Shown in pieces: positions 48,495-57,281 of a stretch of 64,000 bases of DNA. Both the position numbers and the translations under genes were made by a program. The stretch's first letter is position 1; each line of letters starts with the position of its first letter. Source of the DNA: Acidobacteriaceae bacterium TAA 166. Its GTDB lineage: Bacteria; Acidobacteriota; Terriglobia; Terriglobales; Acidobacteriaceae. Under the pieces are notes generated by a model. That model searched no databases and had not been told where the DNA came from. It was given only the letters and a program-made list of their open reading frames with translations. The stretch covers positions 2,720,001 through 2,784,000 of the forward strand of contig ATWD01000001.1 of NCBI GenBank assembly GCA_000421065.1, in the 5' to 3' direction.

Positions 48495-49118
48495 ATGCGC
48501 CGTTCGCTGCTCCTCTGGGCCCTTCTGCTATTCACTGCCAGCGCCGCTCACGCCATTGAGGTCCGCATCTCCTCCGACGCACTTGAGCGAACCCTCCGCA
48601 CCCAGCTCTTCAACGCTCCGGACGGCCGCTACTACCTTCGCGGTGACGCCAAATCTCCTTGCTTCGTCTACGCCGAGCAGCCGCGCGTCACCTTCGACCA
48701 CGACCGCGTCGTCGTTCATCTCCACACCCGCGCGCGCCTAGGCACCCACGTCTACAGCTCCTGCGTCGGCGTAACCATCACCCGCGACGTCGATGTCTCC
48801 ATCCTGCCGGACGCGCAGGGCGAGACTATCGGCTTCCGCGACGCCCGCATCGATCACCTCAGCGACTCGCGCGAGCTCAACTTCCTGCTCATTCCGTTTC
48901 TAAGCCATCAGCTTCCACAGCAGATGAAGATCAACGCCGCCGACCTGATGCGCCAGCTACTCAGCCGTTCGGCCGAGACGACCGGGTACGCCATCACCCT
49001 CACCGCGCTCAAGATTCACTCGATGATCGTCGAGAACTCCCCCCCGGGCCCCCAGCCTGGGAGCCAACCCGGCTCCATGCTCGTCCTCGACGTCGACGCC
49101 GGTATGAGCGTCCACTGA
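48495..49118 (+). CDS. Exported protein of unknown function
   Basis: 207 residues from the ATG at 48495. A signal peptide covers 1-21 (MRRSLLLWALLLFTASAAHA). The mature part has a repeating strand-helix pattern (IEVRISSDALERTLRTQLFN; GRYYLRGDAKSPCFVYAEQP; VVVHLHTRARLGTHVYSSCV) and looks like a periplasmic beta-rich domain with two Cys. No family was recognised. Its last 162 bp are antisense to the end of the next gene. Confidence 0.6.
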   Translation: MRRSLLLWALLLFTASAAHAIEVRISSDALERTLRTQLFNAPDGRYYLRGDAKSPCFVYAEQPRVTFDHDRVVVHLHTRARLGTHVYSSCVGVTITRDVDVSILPDAQGETIGFRDARIDHLSDSRELNFLLIPFLSHQLPQQMKINAADLMRQLLSRSAETTGYAITLTALKIHSMIVENSPPGPQPGSQPGSMLVLDVDAGMSVH

Positions 49119-50063
49119 CGCCAGCGTCCTTCGGCTTACCATCGACCACGCGCTCTCTCCCGGCAGCATCACCGCAGGAGCGTCCTTGGGCGGCGAAAAA
49201 CGCCCTTCGGTTAGATACGTCGCCCCCAGCACAGCGGTGAACTCCGGATAGAACACTGCCAGCGGAACCACATACTTCTTCGACCTCACCACCGACTCCA
49301 CCACGCCATCCACCCTGTGGCTGCGCGGTATCTTGCCCGGAACCTGCGGAATCACAAAGACCGTAAACGGAAGCTCAGGATTCTTCCTCGCATACTGGGT
49401 CAGCGTGCGCGCCACCTGCTTCGGCGTCGTCATCCCCAGGTCCGCCACCAGGCCGCGATGCACCGCATGCGGGAAGTAGAAGTTCAATACGCTGCGCGAG
49501 AAGTCCGCGCAGTTATTGAAGAACAGGTTGAAGTGGCTCACATTGCGGCGGTCGTTGTAGTACGCGATAAAGCGTTCGTCCTGCTTCCGTGTCGTCTCCA
49601 CCTGAAAGCCGTAGATCGAGCGATCGTAGGACTCGCCCACCAGCTGAGTCCAGTCGCCCCTGGGCGTCGCGGCCTCTCTCGTCTTTGTAACCGCATCCGG
49701 AGCAATCTCCATCAGGTGCGCCCTGCGATATTCGTCACGCAGACGATCGCGCACCACAACGTCGGCCGAGGATGGAATGTCGGTAACTCGATCGACGGCA
49801 TAGAGGTAGGGAACCAGCGGAACCGCCAGCCAGTCATACCCTCCCACCTTGTGATAGCGGCTCACCACCACGCCACGCTCGCCTGCGCGGCACATCCGCA
49901 GCTCCGTCGGGCTCTCCGCACAGACATGGTTGAAGTAGAGGGCGCCATGGCCGGTGGGGTTGACGCTGCCGAAGCCGCCGTACGGCTCCTCCATCAGGAA
50001 GGCAATATCGGCACGGGCCGCTGCGGCCATGCACAACAGCGCCAAGGCAAACGCCCACGGCAC
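48957..50063 (-). CDS. Exported protein with His...Asn-Cys motif (possible NlpC/P60- or DUF4105-like)
   Basis: 368 residues from a GTG with GAGAGGAG directly upstream. A signal peptide covers 1-18 (MPWAFALALLCMAAAARA). A conserved-looking GHGALYFNHV (His at about 39) and, later, FNLFFNNCADFSRSVLNF with a Cys: the order and context recall papain-like/NlpC-P60 or DUF4105 proteins, but this is my inference. The last about 50 residues (DAHTGVDVEDEHGAGLAP onward) are translated from the antisense strand of the neighbouring gene, so the natural C-terminus may be shorter and its stop codon may have been lost. Confidence 0.6.
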   Translation of the reverse strand: MPWAFALALLCMAAAARADIAFLMEEPYGGFGSVNPTGHGALYFNHVCAESPTELRMCRAGERGVVVSRYHKVGGYDWLAVPLVPYLYAVDRVTDIPSSADVVVRDRLRDEYRRAHLMEIAPDAVTKTREAATPRGDWTQLVGESYDRSIYGFQVETTRKQDERFIAYYNDRRNVSHFNLFFNNCADFSRSVLNFYFPHAVHRGLVADLGMTTPKQVARTLTQYARKNPELPFTVFVIPQVPGKIPRSHRVDGVVESVVRSKKYVVPLAVFYPEFTAVLGATYLTEGRFSPPKDAPAVMLPGESAWSMVSRRTLASVDAHTGVDVEDEHGAGLAPRLGARGGVLDDHRVNLERGEGDGVPGRLGRTAE

Positions 50064-50248
50064 TCCTCTCCGGATGGAAAAATATCGTCTCAGAACCGAT
50101 GCTCCTTCTTCTCAAGAACCGTTACGGCCGGCGAAGTTGCGCGGTTCTATTCGATTTGATGGGCGGCATAAGTGCAAAGTTATCCCATTACGGTTACAAA
50201 TAAAGTTGCCTGACAAGGTTACAAATGCAGATGCAATAACTTAGCGAA

Positions 50249-50269
50249 ATGGCCGGGCCGGCAGGCCAC
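50249..50269. repeat. Repeat remnant S9 (A-type end)
   Basis: ATGGCCGGGCCGGCAGGCCA, collapsed type A end just before the endonuclease stop codon. Confidence 0.5.
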
Positions 50270-50295
50270 TCTTTACCCAAAGATATCGATACAGC

Positions 50296-51057
50296 CTAGC
50301 GCGACTCAGGCCTGGCCTCGCTTCGCGGCCTCAGAACATCTTCCTCCATCACCGCCACCTGCTTCTGTCCATATGGACAGATCTTCAGCAGAGGACACTG
50401 TCTGCACTTGGGCTCCGAGAAGGTGCAGATCTTCTGTCCCAGCTGCTTGATCAGCTGATGATGCTCATCGAGCATCTCCGCCGTCCACGTCTCGGGAACC
50501 AGCCGCATCAGCCGCTCCTCAGTGATCGCAGCATCGGCCCTCGGCGTCAGTCCCAGCCTCTGCGTCACGCGCAGGTGGTGCGAGTCCACACACATCGCCC
50601 TGCGCCGCAGCGTCGAGAAGTTGACCACCGCTGCGCTGGTCTTCGGACCCACGCCGGGAAACTGCTCCAGCCATGCGCGTATCTTTTCCGTGCGATAACG
50701 CGCCAGAAAGTCCAGCGTCAGGCTGCCGTAACGCGCGGTGATGCCCTCGAGCGAGGCCTTCAGCTGCACCGCCTTCTGCTCGGGAAAGGTGACGTCGCGG
50801 ATCGCGTCCTCGATCTCGGCTACCGTCGCATCGCGAAGGTTCTCCCATGTCCCGAACCGCTCGCGCAGATGCTGCACCACCGCATAGGTCATCTCGGTCT
50901 TGGTGCGCGAGCTCAGCAGGGAGTAGATGAACTGCGAGAGCGGATCCCAGGGTTTACGCGGCTTCTGTTCGCCAAAGTAACCCAGCAGCAGCCGGTGAAT
51001 CTGCGGCAGCTGATCGTCCGGCTCCAGCGGCTGTCTCGGAAAGAGTGTCTCGTTCAT
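50296..51057 (-). CDS. Endonuclease III-like DNA glycosylase (HhH-GPD, 4Fe-4S)
   Basis: 253 residues. Base excision repair enzyme that cuts oxidised pyrimidines. SQFIYSLLSSRTKTEMTYAV is the family's LSxRTxD-like start. Helix-hairpin-helix with catalytic Lys: LEQFPGVGPKTSAAVVNFS. The catalytic Asp is in AMCVDSHHLRV. The cluster cysteines are spaced C-x6-C-x2-C-x5-C (CTFSEPKC, RQC, PLLKIC). A 35 residue C-terminal tail rich in Arg/Glu is extra. It is convergent to nothing; R11 lies 52 bp upstream of its start. Confidence 0.9.
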   Translation of the reverse strand: MNETLFPRQPLEPDDQLPQIHRLLLGYFGEQKPRKPWDPLSQFIYSLLSSRTKTEMTYAVVQHLRERFGTWENLRDATVAEIEDAIRDVTFPEQKAVQLKASLEGITARYGSLTLDFLARYRTEKIRAWLEQFPGVGPKTSAAVVNFSTLRRRAMCVDSHHLRVTQRLGLTPRADAAITEERLMRLVPETWTAEMLDEHHQLIKQLGQKICTFSEPKCRQCPLLKICPYGQKQVAVMEEDVLRPRSEARPESR

Positions 51058-51108
51058 TGCATCCTTACTGCTTAAAGATTACGCTCCCACATATTTTTTG
51101 GTGAAAGG

Positions 51109-51264
51109 CAGCGCGGACGGCGCACCCTTCGTAAGGCGTATACCGGCTTCGCATTCGGTCAGCGCATAGATCTTTTCAGCGACCAACGGGAGCCTCGACC
51201 CGAAGGGGATATACGCGTCACGAAGTGACCGTCCCACGCGCAGTGGGCCCGCGCGGCAGCGCCT
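51109..51264. repeat. Dispersed palindromic repeat, copy R11 (core forward, right end B; left arm partial)
   Basis: The left arm is shortened but keeps a changed hairpin: CCTT-CGT-AAGG in place of CACTTCGTGA. The inner stem has lost part of the left side (TCGGTCAGCG) while the right AGCGACCAACGGGAG is intact. The right arm is complete. Confidence 0.82.
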
Positions 51265-51284
51265 GACTTTAATGTCGATACGAT

Positions 51285-52223
51285 CTAGACGCGCGTCACG
51301 CCCATCTCCATGCCCTCCGGCATCCTCAATCCCCACGCCATGCGCGGAGTATTGTGCGCCAGTCCCACACGCCCCAACCGGTCCAGCAAAATAATCCCGC
51401 CATGCCCGCCCAGACGCGCATACAGATAATCGATCGCAGCCTGCGCCGCCTCCTCAGGAGCAGCCCCAGCGGCCACGCGATCCACCGCCCACTTGCCCAG
51501 CACCAGCTTCATTATCGGCTCGCCCCAGCCCGTAAGCGAGACCGCCGCCGACTCATCGTCCGCATAACATCCGCAGCCGATCAGCGAAGAGTCGCCCACC
51601 CTGCCCGGTACCTTCGACAGCGTCCCGCCCGTGCTCGTTCCCGCTGCGATATGCCCGTGCACATCGAGCGCCACCGCGCCCACCGTATCGTGCGAGGCCA
51701 GCGTCGGATCCTCCGCCAGTGGCCCCGAGAACGTCGTATCCACCGCACCCTCCAGCTCCGCACGCTGAAATTCCATCAGCCGTTCGCGTTCGCGTGGAAC
51801 GATCAGTTCGGTGTTGTCGATCAGACGCATTCCCTGCTGCATCGCGAACCGCTCCGCGCCCACGCCGACGAAGTACACATGCGGGCTCTCCTTCAGCACC
51901 AGCCTGGCCGCGCGAATCGGATTCCTGATCCGCTCCACACATGCGACGCCCCCCGCGCGCAGATTCTCTCCGTTCATCAGAAGAGCGTCCATCTGCACCC
52001 GGCCATCGCGCGTCAGGAACGATCCCCGGCCCGCGTCGAAGATCTCGTCGTCCTCCATCGCCGCCACCGCGGCCTCGACCGCATCCACGGCACTAGCCCC
52101 GCGCTCCAGCTCCGCATATCCCACGCGCAGAGCCTCGGCGATTCCAGCCTCGTGGGCACGGACAGCATCGTCCGGCATCGCCCACGCGCCGCCATGAATC
52201 AGAAGAACAGGTTGGTTCGGCAT
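51285..52223 (-). CDS. iaaA: Isoaspartyl peptidase/L-asparaginase (Ntn hydrolase)
   Basis: 312 residues. It cleaves isoaspartyl dipeptides and L-asparagine. N-terminal VLLIHGGAWAMPDD, then the autoprocessing site with the nucleophile Thr in ASHDTVGAVALDVHGHIAAG (about 178), the Thr-Gly loop TSTGGTLSKVPGRVGDSSLIG with the substrate Arg, and GCYADDESAAVSLTGWGE. The precursor should cut itself before Thr into alpha and beta chains. It is convergent with the endonuclease gene across R11. Confidence 0.94.
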   Translation of the reverse strand: MPNQPVLLIHGGAWAMPDDAVRAHEAGIAEALRVGYAELERGASAVDAVEAAVAAMEDDEIFDAGRGSFLTRDGRVQMDALLMNGENLRAGGVACVERIRNPIRAARLVLKESPHVYFVGVGAERFAMQQGMRLIDNTELIVPRERERLMEFQRAELEGAVDTTFSGPLAEDPTLASHDTVGAVALDVHGHIAAGTSTGGTLSKVPGRVGDSSLIGCGCYADDESAAVSLTGWGEPIMKLVLGKWAVDRVAAGAAPEEAAQAAIDYLYARLGGHGGIILLDRLGRVGLAHNTPRMAWGLRMPEGMEMGVTRV

Positions 52224-52253
52224 TGCATCTCAAGTGTACCGGGAGATTCGCCC

Positions 52254-52490
52254 ATGCCCTCCAGCGTGATCGCCGCCATGCACTACGATCCCGAGACCCA
52301 GGCCCTCACCCTCGTCTATCGCGGCAAACGCGGCACCTATCGCTACTACAACGTAACCCCCGACGAGTATGCTGAGTTCCGCGCCGCGCCCTCCAAAGGC
52401 ACCTACCTTAACCAGATCTTTAAATCCCGCCAGCATCCTTATCAGCGCCTAGACTCATCTCACTTCATTCACCTCGTCGAGAAGCCTTAG
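52254..52490 (+). CDS. KTSC domain protein
   Basis: 78 residues from the ATG at 52254 (GGGAGATTCGCCC upstream). The KTSC pattern is visible: SVIAAMHYDPETQALTLVYR, then YRYYNVTPDEYAEFRAAPSKG and TYLNQIFKS (KTSC refers to its Lys/Thr/Ser/Cys family name; role poorly known, found near phage and RNA-related genes). It ends 31 bp before poxB and is divergent from iaaA. Confidence 0.8.
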   Translation: MPSSVIAAMHYDPETQALTLVYRGKRGTYRYYNVTPDEYAEFRAAPSKGTYLNQIFKSRQHPYQRLDSSHFIHLVEKP

Positions 52491-52521
52491 AATTCCCCAC
52501 GAAGCTCAGGAGAGATCGCAC

Positions 52522-54258
52522 ATGGCCCGAACCATCGCCGAAGTCATCGTAGAAAGCCTCAAAAACTCAGGCGTCCAACGCGTCTACGGCCTTCCAGGCG
52601 ACTCCATCAATGGCTTCACCGACGCCCTCCGCAAGGATGGCACCCTGGAGTGGGCCCACGTCCGCCACGAAGAGACCGCCGCCTATGCCGCAGGAGCCGA
52701 GGCCCACCTCACCGGCCGCCTCGCCGTCTGCGCCGGAAGCTGCGGCCCCGGCAACCTCCACCTCATCAACGGCCTCTTCGATTGCCACCGCAGCCGCGTT
52801 CCCGTCCTCGCCCTCGCCGCCCACATCCCTCAGGTCGAGATCGGCTCCGGCTACTTTCAGGAGACCCATCCCCAGAATCTCTTCAAAGAGTGCAGCGACT
52901 TCTGCGAGATGATCTCCGTGCCCGAGCAGTTTCCGCGCCTGCTCGAGATCGCCATGCGCTCCGCCATCACCCGCTCGTCGGTCTCCGTCCTCGTCATCCC
53001 CGGCGAGATCTTCCTCCACGAGACCGCCGCAGACCGCGCCGTCGCCGCCATCCCCACACCCCAGACCATCCTTCGCCCCAGCGATGAGGAGCTCCAGCAA
53101 GCCGCCCACATCATCAACCAGGGCAAAAAGGTCACCATCCTCGCCGGAGCCGGCTGCAAGGACGCCCACTCCGATCTCATCGCCACCGCGCTCAAGCTTA
53201 AAGCCCCCATCGTCCACGCCCTGCGCGGCAAGGAGTTCGTCGAGTACGACAACCCCTGCGACGTCGGTCTCACCGGCCTCATCGGCTTCAGCTCCGGCTA
53301 CCACTCCATGGAGAACTGCGACACCCTGCTGATGCTCGGCACCGACTTTCCCTACACCCAGTTCTTCCCGTCCAAGGCCAACGTCATCCAGATCGACACC
53401 CGTGGCGAGCAGCTCGGCCGTCGCACCCCGCTCGCCCTCGGCCTCATCGGCTCCATCAAGGACACCCTTCCCGCGCTGCTGCCGCTGCTCGACGCCAAAA
53501 CCGATCAGGCCCGTCTCGACGCCCACACTCGCGACTACAAAAGAGTCCGCGAAGGCCTGGAGGAGCTCGCCCAGCCCGACAACAACCAGTCCCCCATCCA
53601 TCCCCAGTACGCAGCCCGCCTCATCGATCAGCTCGCCGACCAGGACGCCATCTTCACCTGCGACGTCGGAACCCCCACCGTCTGGGCCGCCCGCTATCTC
53701 ACCATGAACGGCCGCCGGCGCCTGATCGGATCGCTCGTTCATGGATCGATGGCATCAGCCGTCCCCCAGGCCATCGGAGCCCAGGCCTCGCACCGTGCCC
53801 GCCAGGTCATCGCGCTGGCAGGCGACGGCGGCCTCGCCATGTCTCTCGGCGACCTGCTGACGCTGCGCCAGCTCAACCTCCCCATCAAGATCGTCGTCTT
53901 CAACAACAGCTCGCTCGCTTTCGTCGAGCTGGAGATGAAGGCCGCCGGTATCGTCAACTACGGCACCGATCTCAACAATCCCAACTTCGCCGAGATCGCC
54001 AAGGCCGCCGGTCTCGGCGGCGTCCGCGTCGAGCACCCCAACGATCTCGAAGCCGCCCTGCGCTCCGCCCTCGACCATCCCGGCCCCGCGCTCGTCGAGG
54101 TCCTGGTCAATCGCCAGGAGCTCTCGCTGCCACCGTCGATCAGCTTCGGGCAAGCGAAAGGCTTTTCCCTCTGGGCCGCCAAGTCGGTGCTCAGCGGCCG
54201 AGGCGACGAGGTCATCGACCTCGCCAGGACCAACCTGCTGCAGAGAATCCTTTCGTAA
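52522..54258 (+). CDS. poxB: Pyruvate dehydrogenase (quinone), PoxB-like
   Basis: 578 residues. This thiamine-diphosphate and FAD flavoprotein decarboxylates pyruvate to acetate and passes electrons to quinone at the membrane. The three domains are in order: Pyr domain with the catalytic Glu in ARHEETAAYAAGAEAHLTG-like sequence (seen as VRHEETAAYAAGAEA), the FAD domain, and the PP domain with GDGGLAMSLGDLLTLRQLNL (ThDP/Mg). The C-terminus FGQAKGFSLWAAKSVLSGRG matches the membrane-binding tail of E. coli PoxB. GGAGAGATCGCAC precedes the ATG. Confidence 0.93.
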   Translation: MARTIAEVIVESLKNSGVQRVYGLPGDSINGFTDALRKDGTLEWAHVRHEETAAYAAGAEAHLTGRLAVCAGSCGPGNLHLINGLFDCHRSRVPVLALAAHIPQVEIGSGYFQETHPQNLFKECSDFCEMISVPEQFPRLLEIAMRSAITRSSVSVLVIPGEIFLHETAADRAVAAIPTPQTILRPSDEELQQAAHIINQGKKVTILAGAGCKDAHSDLIATALKLKAPIVHALRGKEFVEYDNPCDVGLTGLIGFSSGYHSMENCDTLLMLGTDFPYTQFFPSKANVIQIDTRGEQLGRRTPLALGLIGSIKDTLPALLPLLDAKTDQARLDAHTRDYKRVREGLEELAQPDNNQSPIHPQYAARLIDQLADQDAIFTCDVGTPTVWAARYLTMNGRRRLIGSLVHGSMASAVPQAIGAQASHRARQVIALAGDGGLAMSLGDLLTLRQLNLPIKIVVFNNSSLAFVELEMKAAGIVNYGTDLNNPNFAEIAKAAGLGGVRVEHPNDLEAALRSALDHPGPALVEVLVNRQELSLPPSISFGQAKGFSLWAAKSVLSGRGDEVIDLARTNLLQRILS

Positions 54259-54270
54259 AGAGGAGAGGAA

Positions 54271-54299
54271 GATGGCCTGCCGGCCCGGCCGGCAGTGCC
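54271..54299. repeat. Repeat remnant S10 (two A-type ends fused)
   Basis: GATGGCCTGCCGGCCCGGCC followed by GGCAGTGCC: left A end fused to right A end, 13 bp after poxB. Confidence 0.65.
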
Positions 54300-54674
54300 T
54301 AGTCTTAGCCCTAACGCACCGGCCGCCACTCCAACCTCTCCGTCAGCTCCGCCCGCCCGTCTTCCAGCAGCATGCGATCTCTGGTCTTCACATCCGACAA
54401 TGCCATAACCAAGCCCATAATCCTTTTTGGGAACCAAGAGGAACAGGCTCCTGCCCCCTATCGTCAAAGAATGCGGAAGAAGATCTCCACGAAGAAGGCA
54501 GCCTTGTGCGCCTGTCCTCTTGTTGAAGAGAGATGGGCACGCCAATAACCAAAAATCGATTATTTGTAGAGTATTGATTAATACGCCTAACGCGAATTCC
54601 GACGGGGATTTCAGAAGGGACAGCCCTAATCTCGAAACAGCCTTTTGAGCGGAGCTATGCCTTCAGAGGGCAGA
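54300..54674. other. Gene-free stretch, partly AT-rich
   Basis: No supportable gene: short frames lack ribosome sites. The part near 54545-54600 is clearly AT-rich and has an AATAA/TTATT inverted pair around ATCGATT. Composition unlike the neighbours may mean acquired or decayed DNA. Confidence 0.35.
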
Positions 54675-55307
54675 TCAGTTGACTGGCTGTAGTTTTCTGC
54701 GTTCCGTCTCGAGGTACGTATACCGGATCCGGTGAATCACCGTAATGGTCGACATCACCGCCAGCACCCACAACGCCGCGGCCATCACGCCCCAGCGATT
54801 GAACAGAGCCCCCAGGATCACGCAGACGATCCTCTCCGGACGCTCCATGAAGCCCACCTTGCAGCTTCCGATCAAGGCTTCGGCCCGAGCCCTGGTATAG
54901 CTCACCATCAGGCAGGCCGTCATCACGAACGCCACCAGGCCCACATAAAACAGGCGGTTCCCGCGAGCGTAAAACACCAGCAGGCCAAAAAAGATCGCCA
55001 CATCCGAGTAGCGGTCGATCACCGAGTCGAAGAACGCCCCAAAGATTGAGACCTGTCCTGTCGCCCGCGCCACCCGGCCATCGACCATGTCAAACAGACC
55101 CGCGGCGATGATCGTCACCCCGGCGTAGACAAACATCCGGTTGGAGTGCGAGCCCCGCGCAAAGCCGAAGAACAGCGCCGCCACAATATTGATGATCAGC
55201 CCGATAAACGTCAGCGTATTCGGCGAGATACGAGAGAGCGCAAGGCCGTTCACGATCTTCTTGAGCAGCCAGCCACTGCCCTTCCCGAATGCGCTTGTCC
55301 AGGTCAA
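54675..55307 (-). CDS. CDP-alcohol phosphatidyltransferase family protein
   Basis: 210 residues from a TTG (no ATG in range). The CDP-alcohol phosphotransferase motif D-x2-DG-x2-AR-x8-G-x3-D-x3-D is perfect (DMVDGRVARATGQVSIFGAF then FDSVIDR). About five or six TM helices. It transfers a phosphoalcohol to CDP-diacylglycerol (as in PgsA and inositol-phosphate synthases) in the inner membrane. The acceptor cannot be told. It has the same orientation as greA upstream and is 78 bp from it. Confidence 0.88.
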   Translation of the reverse strand: MTWTSAFGKGSGWLLKKIVNGLALSRISPNTLTFIGLIINIVAALFFGFARGSHSNRMFVYAGVTIIAAGLFDMVDGRVARATGQVSIFGAFFDSVIDRYSDVAIFFGLLVFYARGNRLFYVGLVAFVMTACLMVSYTRARAEALIGSCKVGFMERPERIVCVILGALFNRWGVMAAALWVLAVMSTITVIHRIRYTYLETERRKLQPVN

Positions 55308-55385
55308 CCCAGTCCTCTTGCTCGGTCCGTTTGTGCTTTGCTCACCCGACCCAGCCTCACGGGACGGGCTCGGCTCGCAACAGAC

Positions 55386-55868
55386 CTACTTCACTTCTTC
55401 CACTTCGTCGTGGATCGTCAACAGCTTCAGAATCTCAAGCTCGCGCTTGCCGTTGGGAGTGACGACCGTCGTAGTATCGCCGACCTGTTTGCCCAGCAAG
55501 GCCCTTCCGATGGGCGAAGTCGTCGAAATTAATCCCTTCGCAACGTCCGACTCCTCGCTGGTCACCAGCTTGTACACCAGCTCCTCGTCCTTGGAGGTGT
55601 CGAAGACCGTCACCGTCGCGCCGAAGCCGACCCTGTCGTGCGGAATGTTGGTCAAGTTCACCAACGCCAGCTCGCCCATCCGCTTCTTCAACTGGCCCAG
55701 GCGGGCGTTCACGAACTCCTGCCGCTGCTTGGCCATGTGATATTCGGCGTTCTCGCTCAGATCGCCCAGGGCGACTGCCTTCTTGATCTCTGCCGGCAGC
55801 TCCGTCGTCAGCTCGTACTCCAGCTGCCTGATCTCTTCCTGGAGCCGCTTCATAATTAGTTCTGGCAT
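55386..55868 (-). CDS. greA: Transcription elongation factor GreA
   Basis: 160 residues from the ATG at 55868 (CAGGAAGGCACCG upstream). It stimulates RNA polymerase to cleave backtracked transcripts. The N-terminal coiled coil (LIMKRLQEEIRQLEYELTTE) has the acidic tip in LGDLSENAEYHMAKQRQEF. The C-terminal FKBP-like domain has VGFGATVTVFDT, TSPIGRALLGKQVGD and NGKRELEILKL. The longer frame to 55970 is not needed. Confidence 0.96.
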   Translation of the reverse strand: MPELIMKRLQEEIRQLEYELTTELPAEIKKAVALGDLSENAEYHMAKQRQEFVNARLGQLKKRMGELALVNLTNIPHDRVGFGATVTVFDTSKDEELVYKLVTSEESDVAKGLISTTSPIGRALLGKQVGDTTTVVTPNGKRELEILKLLTIHDEVEEVK

Positions 55869-55985
55869 CGGTGCCTTCCTGTAACTCTCGGCTTGCTTTC
55901 GTCCGCGGCATCGCTTAAAGCCGTAGGACATCCCGCGCGTGCCCGGGCCCGCATGGGGGTGAAAGGACAATTATACGACTTCGGC

Positions 55986-56142
55986 GAGGCGGTCACTTCG
56001 TGACGTGTATATCGGCGTTGCCGTGGGCCTCCCGCTGGTCGGCACGAAATTTCGCAAGCGACCCAACGGGAGCCTCACGCCGAAGGCCAACATACGTCAC
56101 GAAGTGACCGCCCCACGCGCAGTGGGCCCGCGCAGCAGCGCA
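55986..56142. repeat. Dispersed palindromic repeat, copy R12 (core forward, right end B; left end missing)
   Basis: Starts inside the left arm (GAGGCGGTCACTTCGTGACG). Right arm complete with the ACATACGTCACGAAGTGACC hairpin and GCGCAGTGGGCCC. It ends about 10 bp before a TAAACT that could be the mltG -10. Confidence 0.85.
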
Positions 56143-56177
56143 CTTTCCCTTAAACTACCCTTGGAGGTCCCCCCACC

Positions 56178-57161
56178 TTGAAGTTCCTCGCGACCCTGCT
56201 CCTGCTCGCCCTGATCGCCGCCGGTGGCGCCTATTGGCTGGTCAAGACCCCCTTCGGCCCCTCCACCGAGACCTTCCTCGAGATCGCCCCCCACACCTCC
56301 ACCCATTCTCTCGCCACCCAGCTCGAGCAGCACGGTCTCATCCGCAACCGCAACGCCTTTGAGGCCCTCAAGCTCATCAAGGGCGGAACCCTCAAGGCCG
56401 GCGAGTATCGCTTCGACCACCCCGTCCCCATGACCGAGGTCTACGACCGCATCGCCCGCGGCGATATCTACACCCGCGCCCTCACCATCCCCGAGGGCTA
56501 CAATATCTACGACATCGCCCAGGCTGTCCAGGACGCCGGACTCGGCGACCGCGACGCCTTCCTCATCGCCGAGCGCCAGCACGCCGAGCTCATCTCCGAG
56601 TGGACCTCCAGCTCCGCCAACCCGCCCGCCTCCCTCGAAGGCTATCTCTTCCCCGACACCTACCACTTCGCCCGCCACACCCCGCCTGTCCACATCCTCG
56701 CCGCCATGGTCCGGCGCTTCCGCCAGGCCAGCCAGCAACTCGGCCTCGTCTCCGACATTCCCCGCACCGTCACCATGGCCTCACTCGTCGAAAAAGAGGT
56801 CTCCCAAGACAACGAGCGTCCGCTGGTCGCCGGCGTCTTCCTCAACCGCCTGGCCAAGTCCATTCCGCTCGCCACCGATCCCACCGTCATCTACGCGGCT
56901 CTGCTTGACAACCGTTGGCGCGGAACTATCCATGTCTCCGATCTCCAGTCCCCCTCGCCCTACAACACCTACCGCCACGCCGGGCTTCCCCCGGGTCCCA
57001 TCTGCAACCCCGGCATGGCCGCCTTCCGCGCCGTGCTCTCCCCGGCCAAGACCGACTACCTCTACTTCGTCTCCGACGCCCAGGGCCACAGCCGCTTCGC
57101 CGCCTCCCTCAGGGAGCACAACCAGAACGTGCTTGCCTACCGCAAGGCGCAGCAGCATTAG
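56178..57161 (+). CDS. mltG: Endolytic murein transglycosylase MltG
   Basis: 327 residues from a TTG with TTGGAGGTCC upstream. It cuts glycan strands near the site of peptidoglycan synthesis and so acts as a terminase. The N-terminal membrane anchor (about 3-22, FLATLLLLALIAAGGAYWLV). The YceG fold includes a LysM-like segment (THSLATQLEQHGLIRNRNAF), then the catalytic Glu in VTMASLVEKEVSQDNERPLV, and SPYNTYRHAGLPPGPICNPG. Length is typical. R12 lies just upstream. Confidence 0.95.
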   Translation: MKFLATLLLLALIAAGGAYWLVKTPFGPSTETFLEIAPHTSTHSLATQLEQHGLIRNRNAFEALKLIKGGTLKAGEYRFDHPVPMTEVYDRIARGDIYTRALTIPEGYNIYDIAQAVQDAGLGDRDAFLIAERQHAELISEWTSSSANPPASLEGYLFPDTYHFARHTPPVHILAAMVRRFRQASQQLGLVSDIPRTVTMASLVEKEVSQDNERPLVAGVFLNRLAKSIPLATDPTVIYAALLDNRWRGTIHVSDLQSPSPYNTYRHAGLPPGPICNPGMAAFRAVLSPAKTDYLYFVSDAQGHSRFAASLREHNQNVLAYRKAQQH

Positions 57162-57186
57162 GCCTGCCGGCCCGCGCGACAGCGCT
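57161..57186. repeat. Repeat remnant S11 (A left end joined to B right end)
   Basis: GGCCTGCCGGCC joined to CGCGCGACAGCGCTG, starting at the last base of the mltG stop codon. Confidence 0.65.
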
Positions 57187-57281
57187 GTGTCTGAAATCCC
57201 AGAACCTTCTTATGTCCTCCCTACATCTAACTGTCTTGTAACCCTGCTTTCATCCATCCCTGACGGATATACTTAAGCTTC

